64,000 nt of DNA from Bacteroidota bacterium (GCA_016706595.1 JADJJH010000007.1:248001-312000); one strand, 5' to 3'; counted from the first letter of the stretch, positions 36,658-46,378 are shown. Notes: a model not told the origin generated them from the letters alone. Program-made: numbers and translations.

Positions 36658-37119
36658 CTAGCGTGTTCCTTTCTTCTTAATTATTTCAACACCACTCACG
36701 CTTTCAAAATAGCGTTTGCCTTTATAAATATACATTATCATGGCATCGCCTTTGAATGGTACTGAAGCTTTAAAGTTTTTGTGTGCTTGAGTTGAGTCTA
36801 CCAAAGTGGGAAAATTTTGGTACAAATTTTTATTCACTCTTACATGATACTTCCCTTTTTTAAAAGCGAATGCTACTTTATGGTTCGTTGTACTTTCATA
36901 CACATCGCAGGGTACAGGTGTAGCACCAAACCAAACCGAATCGATGAGCAGTTTTGTCTTATGGGTTTTGATTGTAAAATCGTAAATGTCGCCCACTTTT
37001 TTTATGCTATCCACCGCATGAATGCATGTTCCGCTTACATAGGTAAAATGTTTTCCTTTTTTAATGGCAAATAATTGCAAGCTTATAACCATAAACAAAA
37101 TACTGACTAATAGCTTCAT
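36658..37119 (-). CDS. Small exported protein, unknown
   Basis: A 153-residue protein with a clear signal peptide (MKLLVSILFMVISLQLFA). The rest is lysine-rich and beta-strand-like, with two Cys residues (SGTCIHAV and VPCDVYE), which could form a disulfide. I do not recognise a family. Its ATG overlaps the holA stop by four bases, so it is translated from the same mRNA as the DNA polymerase III delta subunit, although an exported protein has no evident link to replication. Confidence 0.65.
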   Translation of the reverse strand: MKLLVSILFMVISLQLFAIKKGKHFTYVSGTCIHAVDSIKKVGDIYDFTIKTHKTKLLIDSVWFGATPVPCDVYESTTNHKVAFAFKKGKYHVRVNKNLYQNFPTLVDSTQAHKNFKASVPFKGDAMIMYIYKGKRYFESVSGVEIIKKKGTR

Positions 37120-38117
37120 AACGTTAGCAATTTAGCAGTGAGTTCTTTTAATAAACGTGTATCGTTGCTTGCTGTATGCATGCCTAAAGCATTTAAATTA
37201 TAGGAATGTAGTAATTCGATGGCTTCAATGGTTTGTGGTAAAGAAAATGTACGAGCATAGCGTTGAATATCTTTTACAAAAAATGGATTCATCCCTAAAG
37301 CAGTGGCTACTTCTTTATCAGGCATTCCTTTGGCAAAATGATATTGATACACTTGTACAAATTTCGAATACAAAGTTGCGGTAATTGCTACCGGTGAACC
37401 CTCCTTAGGATTCGCTAGATAGTAATTTACAATACGAAAACTTTGTTCAGTATTTCTACTCAAAATCGCTTCTTGGAATTGAAAAACATTAAACTCTTTG
37501 CTGATGCCAATATTTTCTTCGATTAATGATTCGGTTATCATTCTATCGTCACCCACATTGATGAGCACTTTTTCAATTTCATTTACAATTTTCTGTAAAT
37601 CGTTTCCTAAATAGGCAGCTAACAAATCGGCATTAGGCGCACTTATTTTTATATTCTTCTTTGTGCAATAGCTCAATATCCAATCACTTAATTGATTGTC
37701 TTTTAATTTTGAAAAGGTAAGGTAAACGCCTTTTGATTTAACAACAGAGGCCAATTTACTTCTACCATCAATCTTTTTATATTTATAGGCAATTACAAAA
37801 ACAGTGCTTGGTGATGGGTTTTGCAAATAGCTTTCCAAAAGTAAAAAATCTTTCAATTGTGCGGCCTCTTTTAAAATCACCACTCGTCGCGGCGCAAATG
37901 CAGGGTACGAGCGACATTCATTTACGATAGCCGACCAGTCAGCATCTTTGCCATAAAAAATACTTAGGTTAAAATCTTTTTCATGAGGCGCCAAAATTTC
38001 GTTTTCAAATACTTCACATAGCTCATCAATATAATAAGGCTCATCTCCATCAAAAACATAAAAAGGTTTTAGGTCCCCTTTTTTAATTTGAGCAATTAAA
38101 TCATTTACCGATTTCAT
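37116..38117 (-). CDS. holA: DNA polymerase III, delta subunit
   Basis: Clamp-loader subunit that opens the sliding clamp. The 333-residue length and pattern fit HolA: KGDLKPFYVFDGDEPYYIDEL at the start, SIFYGKDADW and FAPRRVVILKEA in the N-terminal AAA-like region, and ELTAKLLTL at the end. As usual for delta, there is no functional Walker A. The start overlaps the upstream exonuclease stop by four bases (ATGA), and the stop overlaps the downstream gene likewise, giving a compact three-gene operon. Confidence 0.92.
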   Translation of the reverse strand: MKSVNDLIAQIKKGDLKPFYVFDGDEPYYIDELCEVFENEILAPHEKDFNLSIFYGKDADWSAIVNECRSYPAFAPRRVVILKEAAQLKDFLLLESYLQNPSPSTVFVIAYKYKKIDGRSKLASVVKSKGVYLTFSKLKDNQLSDWILSYCTKKNIKISAPNADLLAAYLGNDLQKIVNEIEKVLINVGDDRMITESLIEENIGISKEFNVFQFQEAILSRNTEQSFRIVNYYLANPKEGSPVAITATLYSKFVQVYQYHFAKGMPDKEVATALGMNPFFVKDIQRYARTFSLPQTIEAIELLHSYNLNALGMHTASNDTRLLKELTAKLLTL

Positions 38118-38839
38118 AATACATTATCATTTACCATGGTGATATCATTTTCGAGAATGAGATTTCGATGATGCAAACGCATTAATATTTGTGCCACCGT
38201 AACTACATCTTTGGCGCAATATCGTACAATTCTTTCAAGATTTTTTTCTTTCCAATAAACCTCTGCTACCATACTGCCATCGATATCATCTTTTGGCGTT
38301 TCGATATCGAGAATAGTTGCCAGTAAATCTACAGAAGTAAAATTCTTATACTCACCAAATTTCCAGAGCTGCATGGTATCAAGCATCGGATTTTCCCACG
38401 GCTTTTTATCTTGTAAATTATGTAAAATTTCAGGTAATGGTATTTGATTAATAAATGCCCTGCGGCAGATATAAGGGATATCGAATTCTCGAATATTATG
38501 TCCGCAAAACTGACGTTCCTTTTGCACAAAGTAAGTATTGCACAAACGTTCAAAATCCTGCAATAGTAACTTTTCGTCATCGCCGGCTATTGTTTTTACA
38601 CGCAATGAAGAATGATCGGCTGTGGTACTTATCAGTCCGACACCAATACAAATAATTTTCCCGAATTCGGCATACACGCCTGCTTTTTCCGAAAAGCTGA
38701 TGGCGGGATACTGTTGCTCCTTATCGATGAGCTTTGATTTTTTCTCCCAAAGAAGTTGCATTTTTTCGCTTAGCGAATGATAGTTTGCGGCGCATGGCAC
38801 CGTCTCGATGTCGATTAACATCAGGTGTTCAGGTTTCAT
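38114..38839 (-). CDS. Predicted PolB-like 3'-5' exonuclease
   Basis: A 241-residue DnaQ-superfamily exonuclease of the type related to the PolB proofreading domain. Exo I is LMLIDIETVP (Asp and Glu ligands, residues 9-11), Exo II is FCGHNIREFDIPYICRR, and Exo III is RYCAKDVVTV near the C-terminus. All acidic metal ligands are present. It heads an operon with holA. Whether it acts in repair or in RNA turnover cannot be told. A TAAGTTTG box lies about 25 bases upstream. Confidence 0.88.
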   Translation of the reverse strand: MKPEHLMLIDIETVPCAANYHSLSEKMQLLWEKKSKLIDKEQQYPAISFSEKAGVYAEFGKIICIGVGLISTTADHSSLRVKTIAGDDEKLLLQDFERLCNTYFVQKERQFCGHNIREFDIPYICRRAFINQIPLPEILHNLQDKKPWENPMLDTMQLWKFGEYKNFTSVDLLATILDIETPKDDIDGSMVAEVYWKEKNLERIVRYCAKDVVTVAQILMRLHHRNLILENDITMVNDNVL

Positions 38840-38913
38840 AGTAGGTTAGGTTAAGAATACAAACTTATAACAAAACTTTATTCCAACAATCGTGCATTTC
38901 GTAGGGCATATGT

Positions 38914-38921
38914 TACATTTG
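38914..38921 (+). promoter_or_regulatory. TACATTTG -7 box
   Basis: TACATTTG lies 17 bases before the ATG at 38939 and probably drives the coiled-coil protein and rpiB pair. Confidence 0.5.
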
Positions 38922-38938
38922 TTTTAAATTATAATTTT

Positions 38939-39889
38939 ATGGAAGTCAACAACAACGAACCCCGCCGCGGATTTAGTCCAACTTGGATCTATCTCGGCAT
39001 TATCGCCTTGTTATTAGCCGCTGCGATTTATCTTTTTCTAACTAAAAATCAGGCGGTAAATGAAAACGAACAGCTTGTTAATCAGGTAACTGAAGTGAGT
39101 AATGATAAGGCTTCTATCGAAACAGAATACAATGCTGCCTTAGTACGGCTAGATCAAATGCGTGGAGAAAATGCAGGTATGGATAGTTTATTAGATACCA
39201 AAGATGCTGAACTTTCAGAGATGAAGGCAAAGATTGAAAAAATCTTAAAGCAAAAAAACTTAAGTACCACACAACTTGCTGAGGCAAATAAATTGATAGC
39301 AGAATTTAGGGCACGTATGACAGGTTTCGAACAACAATTAATAGCTTTAAAGCAAGAGAATATTGCACTGAGTGAGGATAATCGACAGTTAGCTGAAGAT
39401 AAAAATAATTTATCGACCGAGAAGCAATCACTAACAGAAGCAAAAACGGGCTTAGAGAAAAAAGTTGAATTAGGTTCGGTTTTACATGCATCGAATATTA
39501 GAATGGAAGCGATTAATACCACTAAAACACTTTTTGGTAAAGAGAAAGAAAAGGAAACCGCGAAAGCGAAGAAGGCCGATTTAATTCGTATTTCTTTCGA
39601 CTTAGATGATAATCGTATAAGTGAAAGTGGCGAAAAAATGGTATATATCTGTGTATATGATCCTGCAGGCAATGTGATTGCCGGAAACAGTAATGCGAAA
39701 TTTACTTTGGCCGATGATAATCAGAAAGCATATACTGTAACAAAAATTGTTAATTATAAACAAGGTGAAAAAGTAAAAGGTATTTCAACCGATTGGCGTC
39801 CGAATTCAACTTTCAATTCGGGAAATTATAGGGTTGAAATTTATCATATGGGTTATAAAATTGGGAATGAAAAAGTGAGCTTAAAATAA
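38939..39889 (+). CDS. Membrane-anchored coiled-coil protein, unknown
   Basis: A 316-residue protein. The short cytoplasmic N-terminus is followed by one membrane helix (about residues 17-34), a long heptad-rich coiled coil (about 38-180) and a C-terminal beta-rich domain (about 205-316) beginning LIRISFDLDDNRISESGEKM and containing YICVYDPAGNVIAG. The organisation suggests a periplasmic spacer or scaffold. I do not recognise a characterised family. rpiB follows after five bases, with no obvious functional connection. Confidence 0.75.
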   Translation: MEVNNNEPRRGFSPTWIYLGIIALLLAAAIYLFLTKNQAVNENEQLVNQVTEVSNDKASIETEYNAALVRLDQMRGENAGMDSLLDTKDAELSEMKAKIEKILKQKNLSTTQLAEANKLIAEFRARMTGFEQQLIALKQENIALSEDNRQLAEDKNNLSTEKQSLTEAKTGLEKKVELGSVLHASNIRMEAINTTKTLFGKEKEKETAKAKKADLIRISFDLDDNRISESGEKMVYICVYDPAGNVIAGNSNAKFTLADDNQKAYTVTKIVNYKQGEKVKGISTDWRPNSTFNSGNYRVEIYHMGYKIGNEKVSLK

Positions 39890-39894
39890 CGACG

Positions 39895-40335
39895 ATGAAG
39901 AAGGAATTAATTATTGCGATTGGTTGCGACCATGCCGGCACCGATTTGAAGGATATACTTATAGAATATTTACAAGCAAAAGGACATACTTTACTTGATA
40001 AAGGAACCCATGGACATGCAAGTGTTGATTATCCCGATTATGCTCATCCTGTGGCTACAAGTGTTGAGCAAAAAGAAGCCGACATGGGCATATTAATTTG
40101 TGGAAGTGCCAATGGCGTTTGTATTACCGCCAATAAACATGCAGGCATACGAGCCGCTTTATGTTGGAAAAATGAAATAGCCGCATTGGCTCGACAACAT
40201 AATGATGCGAATATAATAGGGTTACCGGCAAGGTTTTTAAGCGAAGAAGAAGCCAAGGCATGTGTAGATACTTTTTTTACCACCGATTTTGAAGGCGGAC
40301 GACATCAAGCGAGAGTGGACAAGATTGCATGTTAA
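39895..40335 (+). CDS. rpiB: Ribose-5-phosphate isomerase B
   Basis: Interconverts ribose-5-phosphate and ribulose-5-phosphate in the non-oxidative pentose phosphate pathway. Length 146 residues. The N-terminal phosphate-binding IAIGCDHAGTDLK, the YPDYAHPVA block and LICGSANGVCITANKH are all present; the catalytic Cys position of RpiB lies in the ICGSANG loop. Sugar specificity of LacA/RpiB proteins can vary, so allose-6-phosphate isomerase is a less likely alternative. Confidence 0.95.
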   Translation: MKKELIIAIGCDHAGTDLKDILIEYLQAKGHTLLDKGTHGHASVDYPDYAHPVATSVEQKEADMGILICGSANGVCITANKHAGIRAALCWKNEIAALARQHNDANIIGLPARFLSEEEAKACVDTFFTTDFEGGRHQARVDKIAC

Positions 40336-40583
40336 GCGTAATTATACAAAAGATATAGCGCATACTTTTGACACTCAAAATAGGAAACTGCTGAGTAATT
40401 TTAATACCGATAACGGATTGAAAAGGGGATAAGGATTATTAAACTTAAACAGAAGTAATCAGATGATTCCTTTTAGTTGATTAAGAGTTTTACAGAATGA
40501 TTGGAGGCGATAGAATTACGGCAGTATATTAAATTCAAAAAAGATGTTCAGTCGAGAAGAAGTTCATTGTTGATAGATATCCG

Positions 40584-41213
40584 CTAAAATTCAATCACAA
40601 TCTGCTTCGGCAAACACGCAAAACTTTTACGATGATACTTACTTAATCCAAATTCACGAATGGCATTTCGGTGTTGTAGGGTAGGATAACCTTTATTTTT
40701 TTGCCATCCATAAGCTGGGAATTCTTGGTGCAAGGCATGCATAAAATCGTCTCTATACGTTTTTGCTAATACACTGGCTGCAGCAATTGAAGCAAATTTA
40801 CCATCTCCTTTAATAATACAATGATGCGGAATATCGAAATAGGGTTTAAAACGATTTCCATCAATAAGTAAGGATTCCGGCAGAATCGATAACTTTTCAA
40901 TGGCTATGTGCATGGCTTTAAATGAGGCTTGCAAAATATTTATGGTGTCAATTTCTTCGTGATCAACAAAGGCAACGCCAAATGCCAAGGCTTCTTTTTC
41001 AATCATCGGTCGCAACAGTTCGCGCGTAGCCTCAGTCATTTTTTTGGAATCATTCAATAATGGATGATAAAAATCTTTAGGTAATATAACCGCGGCGGCA
41101 CAAACCGGTCCGGCAATACAACCTCTTCCGGCTTCATCGCAACCGGCTTCAATTTGTTGAGGATGTAAAAAAGGGTAAAGCAAAATAGTAGATTCAAGGG
41201 CAAGATATTGCAT
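40584..41213 (-). CDS. rnhB: Ribonuclease HII
   Basis: Removes ribonucleotides from DNA and RNA primers. The DEAGRG metal-binding motif is in EAGCDEAGRGCIAGPV near residue 28, with the second acidic cluster DHEEIDT and the later VLAKTYRDDFM block. The frame is open to 41348, but the extra N-terminal residues are hydrophobic and unlike the family; the ATG at 41213 gives a normal 210-residue enzyme. The gene is divergent from ctaA. Confidence 0.95.
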   Translation of the reverse strand: MQYLALESTILLYPFLHPQQIEAGCDEAGRGCIAGPVCAAAVILPKDFYHPLLNDSKKMTEATRELLRPMIEKEALAFGVAFVDHEEIDTINILQASFKAMHIAIEKLSILPESLLIDGNRFKPYFDIPHHCIIKGDGKFASIAAASVLAKTYRDDFMHALHQEFPAYGWQKNKGYPTLQHRNAIREFGLSKYHRKSFACLPKQIVIEF

Positions 41214-41277
41214 TGCATGATTATATGCAATCAGAAATAACTTATTGCAGAAATGAATGAAGTTCCCCTTCGTGCAA

Positions 41278-41285
41278 TAGTTTTG
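41278..41285 (+). promoter_or_regulatory. TAGTTTTG -7 box of ctaA
   Basis: TAGTTTTG lies ten bases before the ctaA ATG at 41296, so the leader would be only a few bases long. Confidence 0.45.
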
Positions 41286-41295
41286 CAAACCGAAG

Positions 41296-42336
41296 ATGAT
41301 AAAGAATAAACAGCTTATTGCGTACTGGCTATTGTTAGGTGTTGCCATGTTAATGATTCAAGTTTTATTAGGTGGAATTACCCGCTTAACCGGCTCGGGA
41401 CTTTCCATTACTGAATGGAAACCATTGCTGGGTGCTCTTCCGCCCATGAATGAAAATGAATGGAATTTATTATTTGAGCAATACAAACAAATTGCCCAAT
41501 ACAAAATTTTAAATCAAGATTTTACGTTAGCCGATTTTAAATTTATTTACTTCTGGGAATGGTTACATCGTAATTGGGCAAGATGTATCAGCGTTGCTTT
41601 TATTATCCCTTTCGTATATTTTTTGTGGCGGAAGATGATTACAAAAGAAATGGTACCTAAACTTTTAGGTTTATTTGCATTAGGACTTGCACAAGGATTA
41701 ATAGGATGGATTATGGTTGCCAGCGGTCTTAATGATGAAAATTTGTATGTAAGTCATATTAGGTTGGCTATACATTTTGTGTCGGCTTTGATATTAATTG
41801 CTTTCACCTATTGGTTTGCATTAAGTTTATTAGTGCCCTCTGAAAAAAGGGTTTATCATCCCCAACTTCAAAAAATTACTATCGGTATTCTATGTTTATT
41901 GGGGTTACAATTAATATATGGTGCATTTATGGCCGGTTTAAAAGCAGGATCATTTGCACCCACTTGGCCTGATATTAATGGAGATTTATTTCCGGTAAAG
42001 GTTTGGGGACAGAGTTTCATTCATCATCCCATCAATATTCACTTTATACATCGAATGCTTGCTTATACTTTAGCGATTGTTGTATTAATTTGGTATGTAA
42101 AAGGGCGTAATATCAAGACTTCCAACTTGTATGAGAAATTTATTTCTATTCCTCTCATCTTGCTTTTGCTTCAAATCTTACTAGGTGTTTTTACAGTCTT
42201 ACATTCAATTAAACCTACTCGAAATGGTTTAGGGCCATTCGAGCTTTTGGCATTATCGCATCAAATTGTGGCCATGTGTTTAGTCATGAGTTTTGTTTGG
42301 GTTTTGTTTATGCAACGAAGTCGAATTACAAGCTAA
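41296..42336 (+). CDS. ctaA: Heme A synthase (CtaA/COX15)
   Basis: Oxidises heme O to heme A for cytochrome oxidase, in the inner membrane. The 346-residue protein has eight predicted helices in two repeats. The first repeat has VLLGGITRLTGSGLSITEWKP and the EWLHRNWAR histidine motif; the second has FIHRMLA and ALSHQIVAM histidines. These histidines bind heme in the family. Its presence implies an aa3-type oxidase elsewhere in the genome. ctaB is not adjacent. Confidence 0.95.
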   Translation: MIKNKQLIAYWLLLGVAMLMIQVLLGGITRLTGSGLSITEWKPLLGALPPMNENEWNLLFEQYKQIAQYKILNQDFTLADFKFIYFWEWLHRNWARCISVAFIIPFVYFLWRKMITKEMVPKLLGLFALGLAQGLIGWIMVASGLNDENLYVSHIRLAIHFVSALILIAFTYWFALSLLVPSEKRVYHPQLQKITIGILCLLGLQLIYGAFMAGLKAGSFAPTWPDINGDLFPVKVWGQSFIHHPINIHFIHRMLAYTLAIVVLIWYVKGRNIKTSNLYEKFISIPLILLLLQILLGVFTVLHSIKPTRNGLGPFELLALSHQIVAMCLVMSFVWVLFMQRSRITS

Positions 42337-42566
42337 TTCTATTAAAATCCAAACGATTTTTCAGTAGGCCGCGTCTTCTCAAAACCTCAGGGCTTGTAAA
42401 TGATGTTTGTGGTTCACATACTTAATTTAGAAGACTTAAGTGAAAGTAATAACTCGGATGATAAGAATGGCTTACCTGAAAAATTAAATAATCCATATTT
42501 CTCGCCTGTTTTATAGCTGTATTTTAATATTTTTACTGTATTTTTCAGATTTTAAACTCGTTTTTC

Positions 42567-44798
42567 ATGAGAAAACTATTTACGTTAGTCGCTTTTATAA
42601 TAGGTTCGGTATTACTCAGTCAATCTGCTTTTGCACAGCCTTGTGCTACTTTACAGATTATTGGGCCTCCCGGAGGAACCATTCCTTGCGATAGTGCTTT
42701 GAACCTAACGGCGCTTGTAAATTTCCCAACTGGATTAAGTAACACCGATGTTTATACCCATGGTCCTATTCCATTTGCGCCTCAACCTTGGGTAAATCCG
42801 AACCCTATTTTAGTAGCTATTGATGACATTTGGAGCCAAGTAGTTCCACTTCCTTTCCCATTTTGTTTTTTTGGAAACACGTATAACGATATGTTGATCA
42901 GTTCCAATGGTCAAATAGGTTTTGATTTAAGTCAGGCTGGAATGGGTAATGCTTGGGCAACTGCCGGTTGGGGACCAGCGCCAGTAAATAATGTAACTTT
43001 CAATAATACTATCATGAGTCCACACCATGATATGTTACCTACGAATGCCGGTGCTACCATTACATGGGGAGTTACCGGTGTAGCGCCATGCAGAACCATG
43101 GTAGTTAGCTGGACAACTATTTCGATGTTTAGTTGTACCTCACAAATCGACTCTCAACAAATCGTATTATACGAGTTAACGAATGTGATAGATATCAATA
43201 TTAAAAATAAACCTTTATGTGCAGGATGGAATAGTGGTGTGGCTTACGAAGGCATTCAAAATGCCACAGGTACTGTTGCCTATATGACACCAGGTAGAAA
43301 TGGAACACAATGGACCGCCATTGATGACGCTTATCGATTTACACCAAGTGGGGCACCAACACCTGTTGCCTATTCATTTACGTGGACTAACCCACTTACC
43401 GGCGCGATACTTGGTACCGGGCCAACCTTAACATTACCGGCACCGGTTACGCTCGATTCGGTAGCTTGTGTTGTAAGTGTTACCGGAGGCTGTGCGCCAT
43501 ATTCATTTGCTACCACCTATCAAATTGGTGTTGGTAAGGTGAATGCAAACTTTACTTACGAAAAACGTTATGGTTGCGAAGAAGACACTGTGATTTTTAA
43601 TAATACTACTAATCCGCAAACAGCAACCTACTATGTTTGGGATTTTGGCGATTTTAATACTTCTACAGATCCTAATCCAACACATATTTATGCAAATCAA
43701 GGTACGTATACGGTTCGATTGATCGCCGATCATCCGCCATGTTTAAAAGATACCATTGAACAAGTAATTGTAATCTCACATCCTATTAGTGCCGATTTTT
43801 CTGCAGCAGGTTCGGTAACGGCTAAAGATTCAATTTGTTTGGGTGAATTATTAAATGTTACCAGTGCATCAACACCAGTCAGTATTTTAACACACGAATG
43901 GGATTTTGGTGATGGGTCACCTACTACTTCCGGACAAACAAGTAATCATACCTATACCGTTCCGGGAACTTATACAATCACTTTAATAATTACAGATACC
44001 CTTGGGTGTAAGGATACTGCAACTCATGATGTATTTGTCGATAACCCTCCATTCGAAGCCTTTATAATGTCTGATAGTGTAATTTGTGTGGGTGAACCTG
44101 TATTTTTTAAAGATACTTTGGCACCTTATGTGCAAAGTTTTTCATGGGATTTTGGTGATGGTAAGCGTTTAGATGATGTTCATAATCCAACCCATAGTTG
44201 GGATAAGCAAGGAAACTATACCGTTTGGCTAATCGGAAATTATTTAATTTGTCCTTCCGATTCGGTATCAAAACAAGTGAATGTAGATGCCTATCCTATT
44301 GTAAATCTTGGTCCGGATACCATGATTTGTCCTGGCGTAACCAGTGCAATTTTATTAGCTAATCTAAACAATACAGGTTCTTTAAGTAATGTATGGAGCA
44401 CAGGTGAAACTTCAAATGCAATTTCAATCAGTCAACCGGGCTATTATTGGTTACAAGAAACCAGCAATAATGGCGAGTGTAAAACCATAGATAGTATTTG
44501 GGTGAAGCGCGATTGTTACTTAAGTATTCCAAATTCATTTTCACCTAATGGTGATGGTCGTAATGATTATTTTTTACCACGTGAAATTTTATCGAGCGGA
44601 TTAACATCGTTTACCATGAATATTTATAATCGTTGGGGTGAAAATATTTTTACTGCTAATAGTATTGATGGCCGTGGATGGGATGGAAAATATAATGGAG
44701 TTGACCAGAATGTAGGCGTTTATGTGTATGTGATTGATGCGAAGTTTATCAATAATGTAAGCAAGCAGTATACAGGGAATGTAACTTTATTAAAATAA
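42567..44798 (+). CDS. PKD-domain surface protein with type B T9SS tail
   Basis: A 743-residue exported protein. The signal peptide is MRKLFTLVAFIIGSVLLSQ followed by SAFAQ. The N-terminal 300 residues are beta-rich and unassigned. Three PKD domains follow (about 325-405, 415-485, 497-573), each with the WDFGD core. The C-terminal 90 residues are a gliding-motility-type (type B) T9SS domain: SIPNSFSPNGDGRNDYF, NIYNRWGENIF and GVYVYVIDA. Probably exported by T9SS and attached or associated with the cell surface, with an adhesive or scaffold role. It stands alone, about 230 bases after ctaA. Confidence 0.88.
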   Translation: MRKLFTLVAFIIGSVLLSQSAFAQPCATLQIIGPPGGTIPCDSALNLTALVNFPTGLSNTDVYTHGPIPFAPQPWVNPNPILVAIDDIWSQVVPLPFPFCFFGNTYNDMLISSNGQIGFDLSQAGMGNAWATAGWGPAPVNNVTFNNTIMSPHHDMLPTNAGATITWGVTGVAPCRTMVVSWTTISMFSCTSQIDSQQIVLYELTNVIDINIKNKPLCAGWNSGVAYEGIQNATGTVAYMTPGRNGTQWTAIDDAYRFTPSGAPTPVAYSFTWTNPLTGAILGTGPTLTLPAPVTLDSVACVVSVTGGCAPYSFATTYQIGVGKVNANFTYEKRYGCEEDTVIFNNTTNPQTATYYVWDFGDFNTSTDPNPTHIYANQGTYTVRLIADHPPCLKDTIEQVIVISHPISADFSAAGSVTAKDSICLGELLNVTSASTPVSILTHEWDFGDGSPTTSGQTSNHTYTVPGTYTITLIITDTLGCKDTATHDVFVDNPPFEAFIMSDSVICVGEPVFFKDTLAPYVQSFSWDFGDGKRLDDVHNPTHSWDKQGNYTVWLIGNYLICPSDSVSKQVNVDAYPIVNLGPDTMICPGVTSAILLANLNNTGSLSNVWSTGETSNAISISQPGYYWLQETSNNGECKTIDSIWVKRDCYLSIPNSFSPNGDGRNDYFLPREILSSGLTSFTMNIYNRWGENIFTANSIDGRGWDGKYNGVDQNVGVYVYVIDAKFINNVSKQYTGNVTLLK

Positions 44799-44832
44799 AA
44801 GCAACAGAAATTGTAGAGCTTTAACACCCTTC

Positions 44833-44880
44833 AATTCATACTGTAAATAGTATAGGAAGTTTACCATACCTGTATGAATT
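44833..44880. terminator. Inverted repeat between convergent genes
   Basis: AATTCATAC and GTATGAATT form a 9-bp outer stem; GTATAGG and CCATAC nest inside. It lies 34 bases after the PKD-protein stop and about 100 before the lysA stop. There is no T-run directly after the stem, so terminator function is uncertain. Confidence 0.45.
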
Positions 44881-44978
44881 ACAGAATCATGCAAAGCACT
44901 CTAGCAGACATGTGTTGTTTTAATTCAGAAATTTTAATAGCGATTCTCTCAGAATATCTGCGACCCAAGCACAGCTTG

Positions 44979-46181
44979 CTATAATTCAATCTGATTTCTC
45001 AATATATCATCTAGGTCTTCGCGCTTACGAATGAGTTGTGATTTGCCTTTCGAGAATAATACTTCAGCCGGACGGGTTCTTGAATTAAAACTCGATGCCA
45101 TTTCAAATCCATAAGCTCCCGCATTTTTAAAAAGTAAGTAATCGCCTTCGCGAACTTCAGGTAAAACTCGATCCCAACAAAACGTATCGGTTTCGCAAAG
45201 GTTACCAACTACTGTATAAATTCGTTCGGTACCTTTTGGGTTCGATAGGTTTACAATTTGATGATAAGAGTCGTAAAACATTGGGCGAATTAGATGATTA
45301 AACCCTGTATTTACGCCTGCAAAAACAGTTGCCGGAGTTTGTTTAATTACATTCACCCTGCTAATAAAATAACCCGATTCGCTTACCAAATATTTCCCGG
45401 GTTCGAACCAAATTTCAAGTTCTTTTCCGCTTTCTTCTTGAAAAGTTTGCAAGGCTTCCTTCATTCGTTTGCCAAGTAACTCAACATCAGTTCCTTTTTC
45501 ATCGGGCGTATAAGGCACTTTAAATCCACTGCCCAAATCCAAAATTTTAATATCCGGAAAGTGGGCTACCATATCCAACATCACCTCAAGAGCTTGTAAA
45601 AAAACATCGATGTCTTTTATTTCGCTTCCGGTATGCATGTGTAAACCTTCAACTAGTAAATTGGTTTTTTTTACGATGCGTTCAATATGTCGCAATTGAT
45701 GAATGGATATACCGAACTTGCTATCGATATGTCCGGTTGAAATTTTAATATTACCACCTGCCATGATATGTGGGTTCAAACGTATCATCACCGGATATGT
45801 GTTGCCATACTTATTGCCAAATTGTTCAAGTATCGAAATATTATCAAGATTGATATGAACCCCAAGTTCTTTTACTTCTTCAATTTCAGAAAAATGTACA
45901 CAGTTGGGTGTATATACAATGTGTTGCGGTGCGAAACCGGCTTTCAGTCCGAGTTTTACTTCATTAATTGATACCGTATCTAAACCGGCACCCATTTTTT
46001 GGACAATCTTTAAAATATTGATATTTGATAAAGCCTTACAAGCATAAAAGAACTTTGTATTAGAATTTTTAAATCCGGCAGTCAGCTTTTTATACTGAGC
46101 TTCAATTTTTTCGCGTTGATAAATATACAGCGGAGTGCCGTATTCTTCTGCCATCTGTAGTAAATGTTCTCTGCTTATCAT
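44979..46181 (-). CDS. lysA: Diaminopimelate decarboxylase
   Basis: PLP enzyme that makes L-lysine from meso-diaminopimelate. The PLP lysine is in FFYACKALSN near residue 45; LHMHTGSEI is the ring-stacking block, and the C-terminal GAYGFEMASSFN block is intact. The frame extends upstream to 46250, but the ATG at 46181 gives a 400-residue protein with the expected start, and a TATCTTTG box lies six bases before it. It stands alone, convergent with the PKD protein. Confidence 0.94.
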   Translation of the reverse strand: MISREHLLQMAEEYGTPLYIYQREKIEAQYKKLTAGFKNSNTKFFYACKALSNINILKIVQKMGAGLDTVSINEVKLGLKAGFAPQHIVYTPNCVHFSEIEEVKELGVHINLDNISILEQFGNKYGNTYPVMIRLNPHIMAGGNIKISTGHIDSKFGISIHQLRHIERIVKKTNLLVEGLHMHTGSEIKDIDVFLQALEVMLDMVAHFPDIKILDLGSGFKVPYTPDEKGTDVELLGKRMKEALQTFQEESGKELEIWFEPGKYLVSESGYFISRVNVIKQTPATVFAGVNTGFNHLIRPMFYDSYHQIVNLSNPKGTERIYTVVGNLCETDTFCWDRVLPEVREGDYLLFKNAGAYGFEMASSFNSRTRPAEVLFSKGKSQLIRKREDLDDILRNQIEL

Positions 46182-46187
46182 AAGCGG

Positions 46188-46195
46188 CAAAGATA
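46188..46195 (-). promoter_or_regulatory. TATCTTTG -7 box of lysA, 6 nt from ATG
   Basis: The minus strand reads TATCTTTG, six bases, then the ATG at 46181. It predicts a leaderless or one- to two-base leader transcript and supports the chosen start. Confidence 0.55.
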
Positions 46196-46266
46196 GTTTG
46201 AGAGCATTGCAAAACCGATTGAATATTTTAAAATAGTCAATTTGCTTCAAATTTCTTCGTTACCCA

Positions 46267-46286
46267 ATCCCGAATGCTTTCGGGAT
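46267..46286. repeat. Short palindromic hairpin
   Basis: ATCCCGAA, loop TGCT, TTCGGGAT. An 8-bp perfect stem in the lysA-crcB intergenic region, of the REP-like type common in this window. No T-run follows it. Confidence 0.6.
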
Positions 46287-46378
46287 AATTCCTCATTATC
46301 AAGAAGATAACTGCGGTTTAAAATTTTTGAAAGCCTCGAACTTTTTTGCAAATTGACTTTTGCAATGTTCTCAGTTTT

